A stretch of 35,041 bases of DNA from JBIKWM01 sp044356305 (GCA_044356305.1 JBIKWM010000033.1:1-35041), one strand, 5' to 3'; shown: positions 25,909 through 34,261, numbered from the stretch's first letter. The notes: generated from the letters alone by a model not told the origin. Program-made: numbers and translations.

Positions 25909-26895
25909 TCAACTGGCCAGCACCTCCGCCATCCGCAGCAGCCCCAGGTCCATCTTGCCGTGCATCTTTATCGCTTGGGCAAAGGGCGTGGCCCTCACTT
26001 CTCCGTTCACAAGGCCCAGCATGTGTCCCCCCTCACCCCGCACCAGCGCCAGCACGGCCTCGTGACCCAGCCGCGAGGCAAGGATGCGGTCATTCGCAGT
26101 CGGGTTGCCACCCCTTTGTATATGGCCCAGCACCGTCACCCGCGTGTCAAAGTGCGGCAGCCGCCCCTTCACCTGTTCGGCTATCTGGTAGGCATTGCCC
26201 GCATCATCGCCTTCCGCCACTATGATGATGCTGCTGCTCTTCGCGCGTTTCCAGCCTTCGGCAAGGCGGGCTATCAGCGCATCAATGTCCGTCTGGGTCT
26301 CAGGCACCAGTATGGCCTCGGCCCCAGCGCTTATGCCGCTTGCAAGGGCTATGAACCCCGCATCCTTGCCCATCACCTCTACAAAGAACAGCCGGTCGTG
26401 CGAGGCGGCCGTGTCGCGTATGCGGTCCACCGCCTCCACCACCGTGTTTATGGCCGTGTCATATCCTATCGTATAGTCTGTGCCGCTCAGGTCGTTGTCT
26501 ATGGTGCCCGGCAGGCCTATGAAGCGCATTTCCGGATACTCGTGGCAGAACGCCTTGGCACCCGCAAAGGTGCCATCGCCCCCTATGGCCACCACACCCG
26601 TTATGCCCCGCCCTGCCAACTGGCGGTGGGCCTCTGCCCTACCCTCCGGGGTAAGGAACGCCTTGCTCCGTGCCGATTTCAGCACCGTGCCCCCACGTTG
26701 TATGATGTTGCTCACATCACTGCCCTGCAACAGGCCTATCTCGCCCAATATCATACCATCATATCCTCTGTAGATGCCATGCACCCGCACCGAGTTGGCT
26801 ATGCCGGTGCGCACCACCGCACGTATGCACGCGTTCATGCCGGGGCTGTCGCCTCCGCTGGTGAAAACAGCTATGTCCGTTGGGCGCTCAGCCAT
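25909..26895 (-). CDS. pfkA: ATP-dependent 6-phosphofructokinase
   Basis: 328 residues from ATG 26895; the open frame reaches 26913 but the family N-terminus begins MAERPTDIAVFTSGGDSPGMN. Motifs: GGDSPGMNA (14-22), VAIGGDGTFAGA (102-113), PGTIDNDLSGTDYTIGYDTA with catalytic Asp133, and EVMGKDAGFIAL. Gly at the third position of GGDGT and PGTIDND indicate ATP, not pyrophosphate, as donor. It commits fructose-6-phosphate to glycolysis. Its start overlaps the stop of the DUF1987 gene in ATGGCTGA, so the two are translationally coupled. Normal length for bacterial PfkA. Confidence 0.95.
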   Translation of the reverse strand: MAERPTDIAVFTSGGDSPGMNACIRAVVRTGIANSVRVHGIYRGYDGMILGEIGLLQGSDVSNIIQRGGTVLKSARSKAFLTPEGRAEAHRQLAGRGITGVVAIGGDGTFAGAKAFCHEYPEMRFIGLPGTIDNDLSGTDYTIGYDTAINTVVEAVDRIRDTAASHDRLFFVEVMGKDAGFIALASGISAGAEAILVPETQTDIDALIARLAEGWKRAKSSSIIIVAEGDDAGNAYQIAEQVKGRLPHFDTRVTVLGHIQRGGNPTANDRILASRLGHEAVLALVRGEGGHMLGLVNGEVRATPFAQAIKMHGKMDLGLLRMAEVLAS

Positions 26896-27268
26896 TGGAA
26901 GGCACCAGCTCAAACGGCACCTTCACCACATCCTTAAAGGCCAGACCGTCATCGTGCGTGTCCTGGTCGTCCACATCGTAGTGCCAGTTCACCCCCAGAC
27001 TGTGGCCTGCCCCGTTCAGCTCCGCCAGCAGATTGAATATCTCCATCAGCCGTATGAACGAGCCCGTGTTGTAATAATCGAGGGCAATGTCCATCACCGC
27101 CTTCACCCGCTTGCCGTGCAGGTTGCGCACAAGCCATTCCTTCAATGTGCCATAGAACTTGTCAGAATCCTCGGGCATGCTGCGCCCTTTGATGCTGAAC
27201 CGATTGGCCTCAGTGTCGAAATCGACCCGTGGCGAGGTAGGGGTGGGCTCAATTATAAGGACACTCAT
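26888..27268 (-). CDS. DUF1987 / SiaC-family regulatory phosphoprotein
   Basis: 126 residues from ATG 27268 (MSVLIIEPTPTSPRV). The frame is open to 27358 but that extension crosses a probable promoter and is not conserved. DUF1987 hallmarks are an N-terminal strand with TPxSPRV, a FSIKGRSMPEDSDKFYG segment and VMDIALDYYNTGS. Thr68 lies in YYNTGS, at the position phosphorylated in Pseudomonas aeruginosa SiaC (Thr68, by kinase SiaB, reversed by phosphatase SiaA). No SiaA/SiaB-like gene is visible in the window. It is the first gene of a two-gene operon with pfkA, with an 8-bp overlap. Confidence 0.85.
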   Translation of the reverse strand: MSVLIIEPTPTSPRVDFDTEANRFSIKGRSMPEDSDKFYGTLKEWLVRNLHGKRVKAVMDIALDYYNTGSFIRLMEIFNLLAELNGAGHSLGVNWHYDVDDQDTHDDGLAFKDVVKVPFELVPSNG

Positions 27269-27296
27269 GATACTGGGTGGAATGACTTGGACGGGG

Positions 27297-27304
27297 CAAA
27301 AATA
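27297..27304 (-). promoter_or_regulatory. Candidate -7 box (TATTTTTG) for the siaC-like/pfkA operon
   Basis: Minus-strand TATTTTTG is an exact TAnnTTTG match, 28 bp upstream of the ATG at 27268. It supports that start over the one at 27358. No clear -33 element. Confidence 0.42.
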
Positions 27305-27403
27305 TATGGCCCAAGCCACCTTTACGCTATATGTGCCGACCAACGGTGAAATGTGCACCTGCCTATGCTACCCGCCCCCTAATTTCGTGACCCTTTTTCC
27401 CCG

Positions 27404-29761
27404 ATGCCTCTTTTTCTCCGATTCCTTCTGGCACTGATGGCGCTCCAGCCCGTTGTCGGCCTCGCGCAGCAACGCTACGTGCAGACCGTGCGGGGAACGG
27501 TGCGCGATCAGGACTCGCAGGTGCCGCTCATTGGGGCCACCGTGGTGGTACTGGGGTCCGACCCCATACTCGGGGCCGGCACCGATGTGGACGGACGCTT
27601 CAGCATAACGGGTGTTCCCGTGGGACGCCAGACACTCCTGGTGCGCTACCTCGGCTATGCCGAACGCGTGATACCCGAAGTACTGGTATCGACCGGCAAA
27701 GAGGTGGTACTCGACATCGACCTGCTCGAATCGACCACCAAGTTGGACGAAGTGGTGGTAAAGGCCGACAAGGGCGAGGGCGGCAGCAGCCCGATAAACG
27801 AGATGGCGGTGGTGAGCACGCGCAGCTTCTCCATGGAGCAGAGCACACGTTTCGCAGCCAGCATAAACGATCCCGGCAGGCTAGCCCTGTCGTTCGCTGG
27901 GGTCAATTCCACCAATGATATCACCAACGAGATCGTGATCAGGGGCAATTCGCCCAAGGGTCTATTATGGCGATTGGAAGGGGTGGAGATCCCAACGCCC
28001 AACCACTTCACCCTGGAAGGGATGAGTGCAGGCAACATCTCTATCCTCTCAAACAACCTGTTGGATGCAAGCGATTTCTCGACCGGGGCGTTCCCAGCCG
28101 AATACGGCAATGCCCTCTCGGGCGTATATGACCTGAGGCTGCGCTCAGGCAACGACCAGAAGCGTGAGTTCACCGTGCAGGCGGGTTTCCTTGGCGTGGA
28201 GGCATCAGCCGAAGGACCTTTTATTAAGGGGAAACGGTCCTCGTTTCTCATCAACTACCGCTATTCCACCTTGGCGCTGTTCAAGCTGGGCGGTGCCAAT
28301 CTGCAAGGCGACCTGATCACCGATTTTCAGGATGTGAACATGAAGTTCAACTTCCCCACCAAGCGGTTCGGCACGTTCTCGCTGTTCGGTGTGGCAGGTT
28401 TCAGCAACGCGTATATCAAGGCAGAGGAAGACAGCACAAAATGGTCGAAGACCCAGATATGGGACGATGACCGTGTGCGCCAGACCTACACCAACCACTA
28501 CGGGGTGGGAGGCCTTAGCCACCGCTACATTATTAATGAGAAGAACTATGTGCACACCACGCTGGCATTCAGCAGCTATGGCAACTACACCTTGCACAGC
28601 TACCTGGGCGACAGCTTGGAGTATTATGACTACTGGCGCTTCAATGTCACCAATATGGCCGTCCGGTTCGCCTCCCAGTTCAATACCAAGGTCAACGCCA
28701 AGCACCATTTACGTTATGGGGTCAACTACAGCCACCTGATGTACGACCTTGAGGACCGCGAACTGTACCCCAAGGGGCAGGTGTATCTCGCCAGTGGCGA
28801 CAGCCCCTATTGGCAGGCGTTCCTGCAGCACAAGTTCCGCATAAGCGAGAAGCTGACCCTTATCTCCGGCCTCCACTTCAACCACTTCGTGCTCAATGAC
28901 CGTGTATCGGTAGAGCCACGGTTGGCTGTTAGCTGGGAGGTAAGGCCGAGGCACACCCTGAGTCTGGGGGCTGGGTTGCACAGCAGATTGGAGAGCCTCG
29001 CCTTCTATCTGGCACAGAAAGAGAACAGCGACCGGGCATTGAACCGCAATCTCGATTTCAGCCGGGCAGTGCACGTGGTGGCCGGCCACTCATGGACCAT
29101 CTTGCCGAGGTTAAGCCTGCGTTCGGAAGTTTATTTCCAATACCTCTACTCCATCCCGGTGCGCACCACCATAAGTTCCTATTCAGCCCTCAACCAGACT
29201 TTCTCGTATCAGAAACGGGCTTTGGCCAATAATGGCGATGGCATCAACTACGGTCTTGAACTCACCCTCGAGAAATCGTTCGGTGGCAACTGGTACATGC
29301 TGTACACCCTCTCGCTCTACGACTCGCGCTACCGTGCCAGCGATGGCGTATGGCGCAACACGGTGTACAACGGCAACTACGTCACCAGCCTCACAGGGGG
29401 CAAGGATTTCCGAGTAGGCAAAGGGAAGAAGGATATAATCGGGGTAAATGCCAAAGTGTTCTTTGCGGGATCGAAGCGCATCACACCTATTGACCTGGAA
29501 GCCTCGAAGGTCCAAGGGGAGGAGGTTCGGGACGAGCTTCAGATAAACGAAGGCCGCACCGATGACTATTTCAGATTGGATATGAAGGTGAGTTATCGCC
29601 ACAATTTCAAGCGGCTGGCGTTCGAGATCGCTGTTGATGTGCAGAATGTAACCAACAGAAAGAACGAACTGAGCAGGAAGTATGACGTTGACACAGAATC
29701 AATTAAGAAAAAGTATCAACAGGGCATCATACCCGTAATGAGGTTGCGTGTCGAATTCTGA
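27404..29761 (+). CDS. TonB-dependent outer-membrane receptor with carboxypeptidase-like regulatory domain
   Basis: 785 residues. Signal peptide about 1-22 (ends GLAQ). A CarbopepD_reg-like beta-sandwich covers about 28-115, with VRGTVRDQDSQVPLIGATVVV and TDVDGRFSITGVPVG seen in part. The plug domain follows (about 125-240: RLALSFAGVNSTNDITNEIV in part, VIRGNSPKGLLWRLEGVEIP in part). The remainder is the beta-barrel, ending MRLRVEF with a C-terminal aromatic residue as in outer-membrane proteins. No SusD-like gene is adjacent, so it is not a polysaccharide-utilisation pair; the ligand (siderophore, vitamin, peptide or oligosaccharide) cannot be told. It is divergent from the siaC/pfkA operon. 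Confidence 0.9.
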   Translation: MPLFLRFLLALMALQPVVGLAQQRYVQTVRGTVRDQDSQVPLIGATVVVLGSDPILGAGTDVDGRFSITGVPVGRQTLLVRYLGYAERVIPEVLVSTGKEVVLDIDLLESTTKLDEVVVKADKGEGGSSPINEMAVVSTRSFSMEQSTRFAASINDPGRLALSFAGVNSTNDITNEIVIRGNSPKGLLWRLEGVEIPTPNHFTLEGMSAGNISILSNNLLDASDFSTGAFPAEYGNALSGVYDLRLRSGNDQKREFTVQAGFLGVEASAEGPFIKGKRSSFLINYRYSTLALFKLGGANLQGDLITDFQDVNMKFNFPTKRFGTFSLFGVAGFSNAYIKAEEDSTKWSKTQIWDDDRVRQTYTNHYGVGGLSHRYIINEKNYVHTTLAFSSYGNYTLHSYLGDSLEYYDYWRFNVTNMAVRFASQFNTKVNAKHHLRYGVNYSHLMYDLEDRELYPKGQVYLASGDSPYWQAFLQHKFRISEKLTLISGLHFNHFVLNDRVSVEPRLAVSWEVRPRHTLSLGAGLHSRLESLAFYLAQKENSDRALNRNLDFSRAVHVVAGHSWTILPRLSLRSEVYFQYLYSIPVRTTISSYSALNQTFSYQKRALANNGDGINYGLELTLEKSFGGNWYMLYTLSLYDSRYRASDGVWRNTVYNGNYVTSLTGGKDFRVGKGKKDIIGVNAKVFFAGSKRITPIDLEASKVQGEEVRDELQINEGRTDDYFRLDMKVSYRHNFKRLAFEIAVDVQNVTNRKNELSRKYDVDTESIKKKYQQGIIPVMRLRVEF

Positions 29762-29857
29762 CCTTAGTCATGTCGCCCGGCCTTAATTGAATGTTAATTT
29801 CACAGCTTGAATCGACAGACGGTGTAACCTATTGATGCTGTTCAGGTTCTTGTATCC

Positions 29858-30913
29858 ATGCGCATATCTACCTTCCTCCTGATCTCAGGTCTCGTTGCCT
29901 TCGGGATCAATGATGCAGAGGCCCAGACACGGTCTCACTCTTTCATTCACAACGGCAACCTGTACTCTTACTCCATTCAGCGCTACACGCCTGTGTGGAT
30001 GGTTCAGACAGGCCAGCAGATGGAAGAACGTCCAGTGGCCAAAGACACACGTTTCTTCCGTGACATCCGCGAGAATCAGGTAGAGCCGCTGAAAGGGCTT
30101 CTGTTCAATGCCTCGGGGCCGAAAACAACCGCCAGGAACGCAAGCGGGATGAATGACTACCTGGCGCAGAACAGCATATCCATGTACTATCTGGTGCGGG
30201 TGGGAAGCAACAACGTTTATATGGCGCACCTCAACGGTAGCCCGAACAGGTCGATCATCCCATTCAAGGAGGAATCAGGCAAATGGCTGCTCGATGTTGA
30301 TTTTGCCGAGACCCAACTGTTCAACCTGCTGAAGGACCTCACATTTGACCCGTTCAATGGCAGATTCTCCGGAATACGCCATTTGGCCATCGGGTTCGAG
30401 GGGGTCGAGAATAACATGTTGGTCGATCATTCGGGCCGTCAGCAGCGCAGCCGCCTTAACAATGCAGCATTTGCCGCAGGTGCCGTGGGCAGGGCCATGC
30501 GAATAAACAATGCCTCATCGGCAGTGATAGAAGTGAAGGCCATGAACGGATTGAACTCTGAGAATCTGTTCCTCAATGTGCAGTTGAACCTCGACTGGAA
30601 ACAGGCAGGCACTGTGCTAAAGGGTACCAGCGACAAAGGTGCTGTGACCGTAGAACTGACAGCCAGTAACCTGAAAGGCAAACTGAATGTGGCTGTCGCA
30701 GGGGCCGAGCCTGTCCTTATTGATGTGCCGGTGGGCCAATGGTTCGGATTGGATGTAAAAGTTCAGGATGGCGAACTTGCCGTCAGTGTGAGCGACGCCA
30801 TGGTTTCTCACTCCAAGATGTCGAAGGCAGTCACCGCCTCAGTGATGAACGTGCAATTGGGGGGCAATGCCAGTGCCTCAGGACTGATTGATGAACTCAA
30901 TATCGGGTATTGA
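29858..30913 (+). CDS. Secreted protein of unknown function with LamG/ConA-like C-terminal half
   Basis: 351 residues. A signal peptide covers about 1-22 (ends DAEAQ). I do not recognise the N-terminal part (about 25-190), which has many aromatic and polar residues. The C-terminal half (about 200-351) looks like a concanavalin-A/LamG-like beta sandwich: alternating strands, VLIDVPVGQWFGLDVKVQDG, then AVSVSD and a final GLIDELNIGY, the usual ending of LamG strands. No T9SS sorting domain is present. It stands alone between the receptor (96 bp upstream) and the Crp/Fnr gene (95 bp downstream). A periplasmic or outer-surface carbohydrate- or protein-binding role is possible but unsupported. Confidence 0.7.
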   Translation: MRISTFLLISGLVAFGINDAEAQTRSHSFIHNGNLYSYSIQRYTPVWMVQTGQQMEERPVAKDTRFFRDIRENQVEPLKGLLFNASGPKTTARNASGMNDYLAQNSISMYYLVRVGSNNVYMAHLNGSPNRSIIPFKEESGKWLLDVDFAETQLFNLLKDLTFDPFNGRFSGIRHLAIGFEGVENNMLVDHSGRQQRSRLNNAAFAAGAVGRAMRINNASSAVIEVKAMNGLNSENLFLNVQLNLDWKQAGTVLKGTSDKGAVTVELTASNLKGKLNVAVAGAEPVLIDVPVGQWFGLDVKVQDGELAVSVSDAMVSHSKMSKAVTASVMNVQLGGNASASGLIDELNIGY

Positions 30914-31008
30914 GCCCGAAGTTGAGGCGCCCTTAAGAGTTTTTTGTATGTGATCTCTTCTGCCTTGGTGCGGAAGTGTCCATATTTGCACCCTAGTCCC
31001 CGGACGAA

Positions 31009-31722
31009 ATGGAAAGAAAGAAGAACCGCCCAGTAGAGCCCAAACTGCGGGAACAATCGCTGTTTAAGGGAATCTCTGAACTCACTCTAGGCATTTTCAG
31101 CGACACCTCGATATACATCACCAAAGGCCGTAGAGAGGTGATTTACAGCGAAGGTGATTCGGTGAATCATTTATATCTGCTCGTTGAGGGCATGGTGAGC
31201 CTCTGTACACCAGGTCCAGACGGTACAGACGTGATACGCGGAGTTGTGAGACCCGGACAGCTCTTCGGAGAAATGGGACTTGCCGGTGAGAAATTCCGTG
31301 GCGAGACCGCCTACGTGTCGCGCCACCATGCCCATTACTTCGCCATCTCATTGCGCGAGATGAACGATGCGATGAATCAGGACCTGCAGTTGGCACTTCG
31401 ACTCTTGGATATTGTGGCCCTGAGACTTGCTGATACCGAACGCCACCTCTCTTCCGTTGTACTGCTCGACTCTGAGAGCAAGCTGGTGCATTATCTGTCC
31501 TGGTTGGCCGAGCGAGTAACACCGGACGCAAAAGGCGACCGCCACATCTATCATACCCTGACCCATGAACATGTGGCCCGAATCATCGGTGCGTCACGTC
31601 AGTTTGTCACCAGCATGTTCAATGATCTGCGCAGGAGAGGGATCATTGATTTTGACCGTTCAGTGATAACGGTGCATGACATGGCTAAACTCAAAGAGAT
31701 GGCCCCCCTGACCATAGCTTAG
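31009..31722 (+). CDS. Crp/Fnr-family transcriptional regulator
   Basis: 237 residues. The cyclic-nucleotide-binding-like domain (about 18-125) has VIYSEGDSVNHLYLLVEG and RPGQLFGEMGLAGEK. A long dimerisation helix follows. The winged helix-turn-helix is at about 183-225: THEHVARIIGASRQFVTSMF in part, then DLRRRGIIDFDRSVITV. The N-terminus lacks the four-cysteine iron-sulfur cluster of Fnr, and the cAMP-contact Arg/Ser pair of Crp is not clear, so the ligand is unknown. It is a single gene with its own terminator just before ribF. CATATTTG at 30981 is a one-mismatch -7 box upstream. Confidence 0.88.
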   Translation: MERKKNRPVEPKLREQSLFKGISELTLGIFSDTSIYITKGRREVIYSEGDSVNHLYLLVEGMVSLCTPGPDGTDVIRGVVRPGQLFGEMGLAGEKFRGETAYVSRHHAHYFAISLREMNDAMNQDLQLALRLLDIVALRLADTERHLSSVVLLDSESKLVHYLSWLAERVTPDAKGDRHIYHTLTHEHVARIIGASRQFVTSMFNDLRRRGIIDFDRSVITVHDMAKLKEMAPLTIA

Positions 31723-31781
31723 CGATACAAGGGGTTGGATCAGCTAAGTAGACTGTCCGGATTGCACTGTCAGGGACCATA

Positions 31782-31806
31782 CCCTGCCCCACAAGGGCAG
31801 GGTTTT
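31782..31806 (+). terminator. Intrinsic terminator of the Crp/Fnr gene
   Basis: CCCTGCCC (31782-31789), loop CACAA, GGGCAGGG (31795-31802), followed by TTTT. Perfect 8-bp stem 60 bp after the stop codon. Confidence 0.85.
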
Positions 31807-31828
31807 CCTTTCTTGGACGGCACAGGTC

Positions 31829-31836
31829 TACCTTTG
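31829..31836 (+). promoter_or_regulatory. Candidate -7 box (TACCTTTG) for ribF
   Basis: Exact TAnnTTTG match 20 bp before the TTG start of ribF and 23 bp after the upstream terminator's T-run. It suggests that ribF and the two genes after it are transcribed separately from the regulator gene. Confidence 0.45.
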
Positions 31837-31855
31837 CCATGCTGAGGGCGGACAG

Positions 31856-32773
31856 TTGGAATTTCACAGAGGCATAGACCAGATAGGGACCATAGAACGG
31901 TCTGTGGTGACCACCGGCACGTTTGATGGGGTACATGTGGGTCACCGCACCATTCTGGACCGCCTAAAGAGCACAGCGGCACGTGTAAATGGCCAGTCGG
32001 TGGTGGTCACATTCCATCCGCATCCGCGCCTTGTGCTATTTCCTGACGATAATGACCTGCGCCTTATTGACACCTTGGAGGAGCGTGTGGAACTGCTGCG
32101 CGGCACAGGCATAGACCATCTGGTGGTGCTTGAATTCACAAGGGAATTCTCGCGGATAACGTCTCTTGATTATGTGCGGAACATCCTTGTCAGCAAACTT
32201 GGAACGATGAAGCTGGTGATGGGATATGACCATCATTTCGGGCGGAACAGGGAAGGCACCCTTGCGCACCTGCGTGAGTTCGGGCCGGTGTACGGTTTTG
32301 AGGTAGAAGAGATACCTGCCCATGATGTTGACGCTGTGGCGGTGAGTTCGACCAAGATCAGGAAAGCACTGGCCGAAGGCGATGTGGCCACGGCCACACG
32401 TTATCTGGGCAGGCCGTTCGCTCTGGCCGGATCGGTGATACAGGGCGACCGGCTGGGGCGCACCTTGGGTTTCCCTACTGCCAATATCGGCCATATTGAC
32501 CCCTTGAAGATGATGCCGCGCGATGGAGTGTACAAGGTAGAGGCGGATGTTGCCCAAGGTACTTTCAGAGGTATGCTGAACATAGGCGTGCGGCCAACCC
32601 TCGGCAGTGTGGAGCACAGGGTGGAGGTACACCTTTTCCATTTTGATGCTGACCTGTACGGACAGCCCATTGCTGTGCGGTTTATGGAACGCATACGCGA
32701 TGAGAGGCAATTCAACGACCTGGACCAGTTACGTACCCAACTGATGGCCGATGCCGAGGCGGCCAGTGCATGA
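31856..32773 (+). CDS. ribF: Bifunctional riboflavin kinase / FAD synthetase
   Basis: 305 residues. The FAD synthetase (nucleotidyltransferase) part has TTGTFDGVHVGHRTIL (19-34), VVTFHPHPR, VMGYDHHFGRNREGT and SSTKIRKALAEGDV. The riboflavin kinase part (from about 185) has GDRLGRTLGFPTANI, DGVYKVEADV, LNIGVRPTLG and EVHLFHFDADLYGQ. It makes FMN from riboflavin and then FAD. The start is TTG at 31856: the family N-terminus (MEFHRGIDQI...) fits it, no in-frame ATG lies nearby, and the ATG at 31839 is out of frame. The LRR gene overlaps its stop by 4 bp. Confidence 0.93.
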   Translation: MEFHRGIDQIGTIERSVVTTGTFDGVHVGHRTILDRLKSTAARVNGQSVVVTFHPHPRLVLFPDDNDLRLIDTLEERVELLRGTGIDHLVVLEFTREFSRITSLDYVRNILVSKLGTMKLVMGYDHHFGRNREGTLAHLREFGPVYGFEVEEIPAHDVDAVAVSSTKIRKALAEGDVATATRYLGRPFALAGSVIQGDRLGRTLGFPTANIGHIDPLKMMPRDGVYKVEADVAQGTFRGMLNIGVRPTLGSVEHRVEVHLFHFDADLYGQPIAVRFMERIRDERQFNDLDQLRTQLMADAEAASA

Positions 32774-33372
32774 GGGCCCTTTCATTCATATTGCTACTGC
32801 TTGTGCTTGGCGTGGCTGCGCAGGCGCAGACCCTGCAGACGCATCTGGAGTATCTTGATGATATGGATGAGTTCACAAGCATTGAGGAGGCCCTGCTGAA
32901 CCCCGATAGCGTGTACAGACTCAATCTGCGGGGCAAGAAACTGAAACGGGTGCCCCCGCAGGTGTTCACATCGTTCCCTTATCTGGTGGACCTTGACCTG
33001 AGCCGCAACCGACTGAAAGAGGTGCCCGACAGCCTGTGGGCATTGGGCCGTGTGAAACGATTGAACCTATGTAAGAACCAGATAGAGCAGCTACCGCCAT
33101 CGATAGGGCGGATGCATCATCTGGAGGAACTGGTGATAAGCCAGAACGATCTGACCGCCCTGCCCGATAGTATAGGACAGCTGGAAAGGTTGCGCATGAT
33201 TGATGCTTGGAGCAACAACTTTGATGAGCTGCCCGCCTCGATGGGCGGTATGCGGGCCCTGGAGGTGATGGACCTGCGCGTGATCATGATGCACTACGAC
33301 AAGCAGGAGCGGATAACCGAACTGTTACCGAATGTTAAAGTGTATATGAGTGAGGGATGCAATTGCAATTGA
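32770..33372 (+). CDS. Secreted leucine-rich-repeat protein
   Basis: 200 residues. Signal peptide about 1-20 (ends AAQAQ). About five leucine-rich repeats cover residues 50-165 with the consensus LxxLDLSxNxLxxVPxSL: LVDLDLSRNRLKEVPDSL, VKRLNLCKNQIEQLPPSIG and LEELVISQNDLTALPDSIG. The spacing of about 23 residues is of the bacterial plant-like/Ras-suppressor type. The C-terminus ends CNCN. Likely a periplasmic or surface binding protein; partner unknown. It starts within the stop of ribF (ATGA), so it is translated with it. Confidence 0.85.
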   Translation: MRALSFILLLLVLGVAAQAQTLQTHLEYLDDMDEFTSIEEALLNPDSVYRLNLRGKKLKRVPPQVFTSFPYLVDLDLSRNRLKEVPDSLWALGRVKRLNLCKNQIEQLPPSIGRMHHLEELVISQNDLTALPDSIGQLERLRMIDAWSNNFDELPASMGGMRALEVMDLRVIMMHYDKQERITELLPNVKVYMSEGCNCN

Positions 33373-33415
33373 ACGCATTGTATCTTTCGCCTCCATTTCA
33401 GAACAAGGGCAGCAC

Positions 33416-33769
33416 ATGCTTCGGGCAGCGATAAAAGGACTTATACCGATGCTTTTCCTTGTGGTGAGCCAGGGTTCGGCCCTGCCACCCACCAAAGGAG
33501 GCACATCGCCCGACAGCCTTGTGATAGTGCGTGTGGTGCGCCCGGCCGATGAACTGGTGCGCACAGCCCCGGTGATGTATGTGTCGCGCGGGAAGGGCAA
33601 GATAGAGAAGGTGGAGATGACCGACCTGAAGGGCACCGATGCCGGACAGGCGATAAAGAACACCCTGAATGCCCTGGTGGTGGGCGGATATGTGCTTGAA
33701 TCGGCCACGGAGAGCAACGACCACGGCATAAAGCTGTCGTCCTTCTATTTCAAGAAGCGGGTGGTGTGA
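33416..33769 (+). CDS. Small secreted protein of unknown function
   Basis: 117 residues from ATG 33416. A GTG at 33350 in the same frame would overlap the LRR gene by 23 bp and put a polar stretch before the signal peptide, so the ATG is preferred. Residues 1-21 look like a signal peptide (MLRAAIKGLIPMLFLVVSQG then SA). The rest is a small alpha/beta protein with VIVRVVRPADELVR, VMYVSRGKGKIEKVEM and a basic end KKRVV. I do not recognise a family. It lies 43 bp after the LRR gene, so it may belong to the ribF transcript. It is the last gene I can support in the window. Confidence 0.65.
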   Translation: MLRAAIKGLIPMLFLVVSQGSALPPTKGGTSPDSLVIVRVVRPADELVRTAPVMYVSRGKGKIEKVEMTDLKGTDAGQAIKNTLNALVVGGYVLESATESNDHGIKLSSFYFKKRVV

Positions 33770-33861
33770 GTGCGGCCATGGGCCTTTGACAGGGCTCAGG
33801 ACAGGTACCGACCTTATAGTTCAGATGAGGGATAGACTCCTGCATGCGCAGAGGAAAGCGG

Positions 33862-34050
33862 CAGCTATCCGTAAACGAACGACAGCGATCATGACGCGTG
33901 CGACAGCAATTATGAGGCGTGCGACAGCAATCATGACGCGTGCGACAGCAATTATGAGGCGTGCGACAGCAATTATGGATCGTACGAAAGCAGTGATGGC
34001 GCGGCTTTCAGCAATCTGGGGGCCTCAGACAGTTTTCTGTGAACAGAGGC
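33862..34050. repeat. Array 2: nine units at exact 21-bp spacing
   Basis: CAG (once AAG) recurs every 21 bp at 33862, 33883, 33904, 33925, 33946, 33967, 33988, 34009 and 34030. The central units are close copies of CAGCAATTATGAGGCGTGCG and alternate between ATGACGCG and ATGAGGCG forms, which points to duplication of a 42-bp dimer. ATG occurs every 21 bp from 33891 to 33996. The plus frame reads heptads RATAIMR/RATAIMT within an open frame 33825-34088, but I do not call it a gene. Confidence 0.85.
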
Positions 34051-34135
34051 TGCCAATAAGGAGGAAAATGCCGGTTCTGATGGCCTGAAGCCTGTCAAGG
34101 ACTGTGAGCCTCACGGGGCGTTGATCAGAAGATAG

Positions 34136-34261
34136 GAGCCATGGGGCGGGTATAAAGCCTACCCGGCCAGGTGCCATGGCTACAAGGTGAGGTACAAAGC
34201 CTACCCTGCTTGGTTACGAGCCTACCCAGATGGGCTACATGCCTACCCAGCTAGGCAAACA
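34136..34261. repeat. Short array of 21-bp units with GCCTACCC anchor
   Basis: GCCTACCC (once GGCTACAA) recurs at 34157, 34178, 34199, 34220 and 34241, exactly 21 bp apart, with a weaker unit at 34136. The unit sequence differs from the other arrays. Confidence 0.75.

Noticed and set aside
31009..31722. Fnr-type oxygen sensor
   Set aside because: The N-terminal cysteines needed for an iron-sulfur cluster are missing; only one cysteine (in SLCTPG) is seen in the sensor domain.
33825..34088. 87-residue Arg-rich heptad protein over array 2
   Set aside because: Possible, but the same kind of array elsewhere is broken by stops, and no ribosome-binding site or homologue supports it. Kept only as an alternative in the findings.
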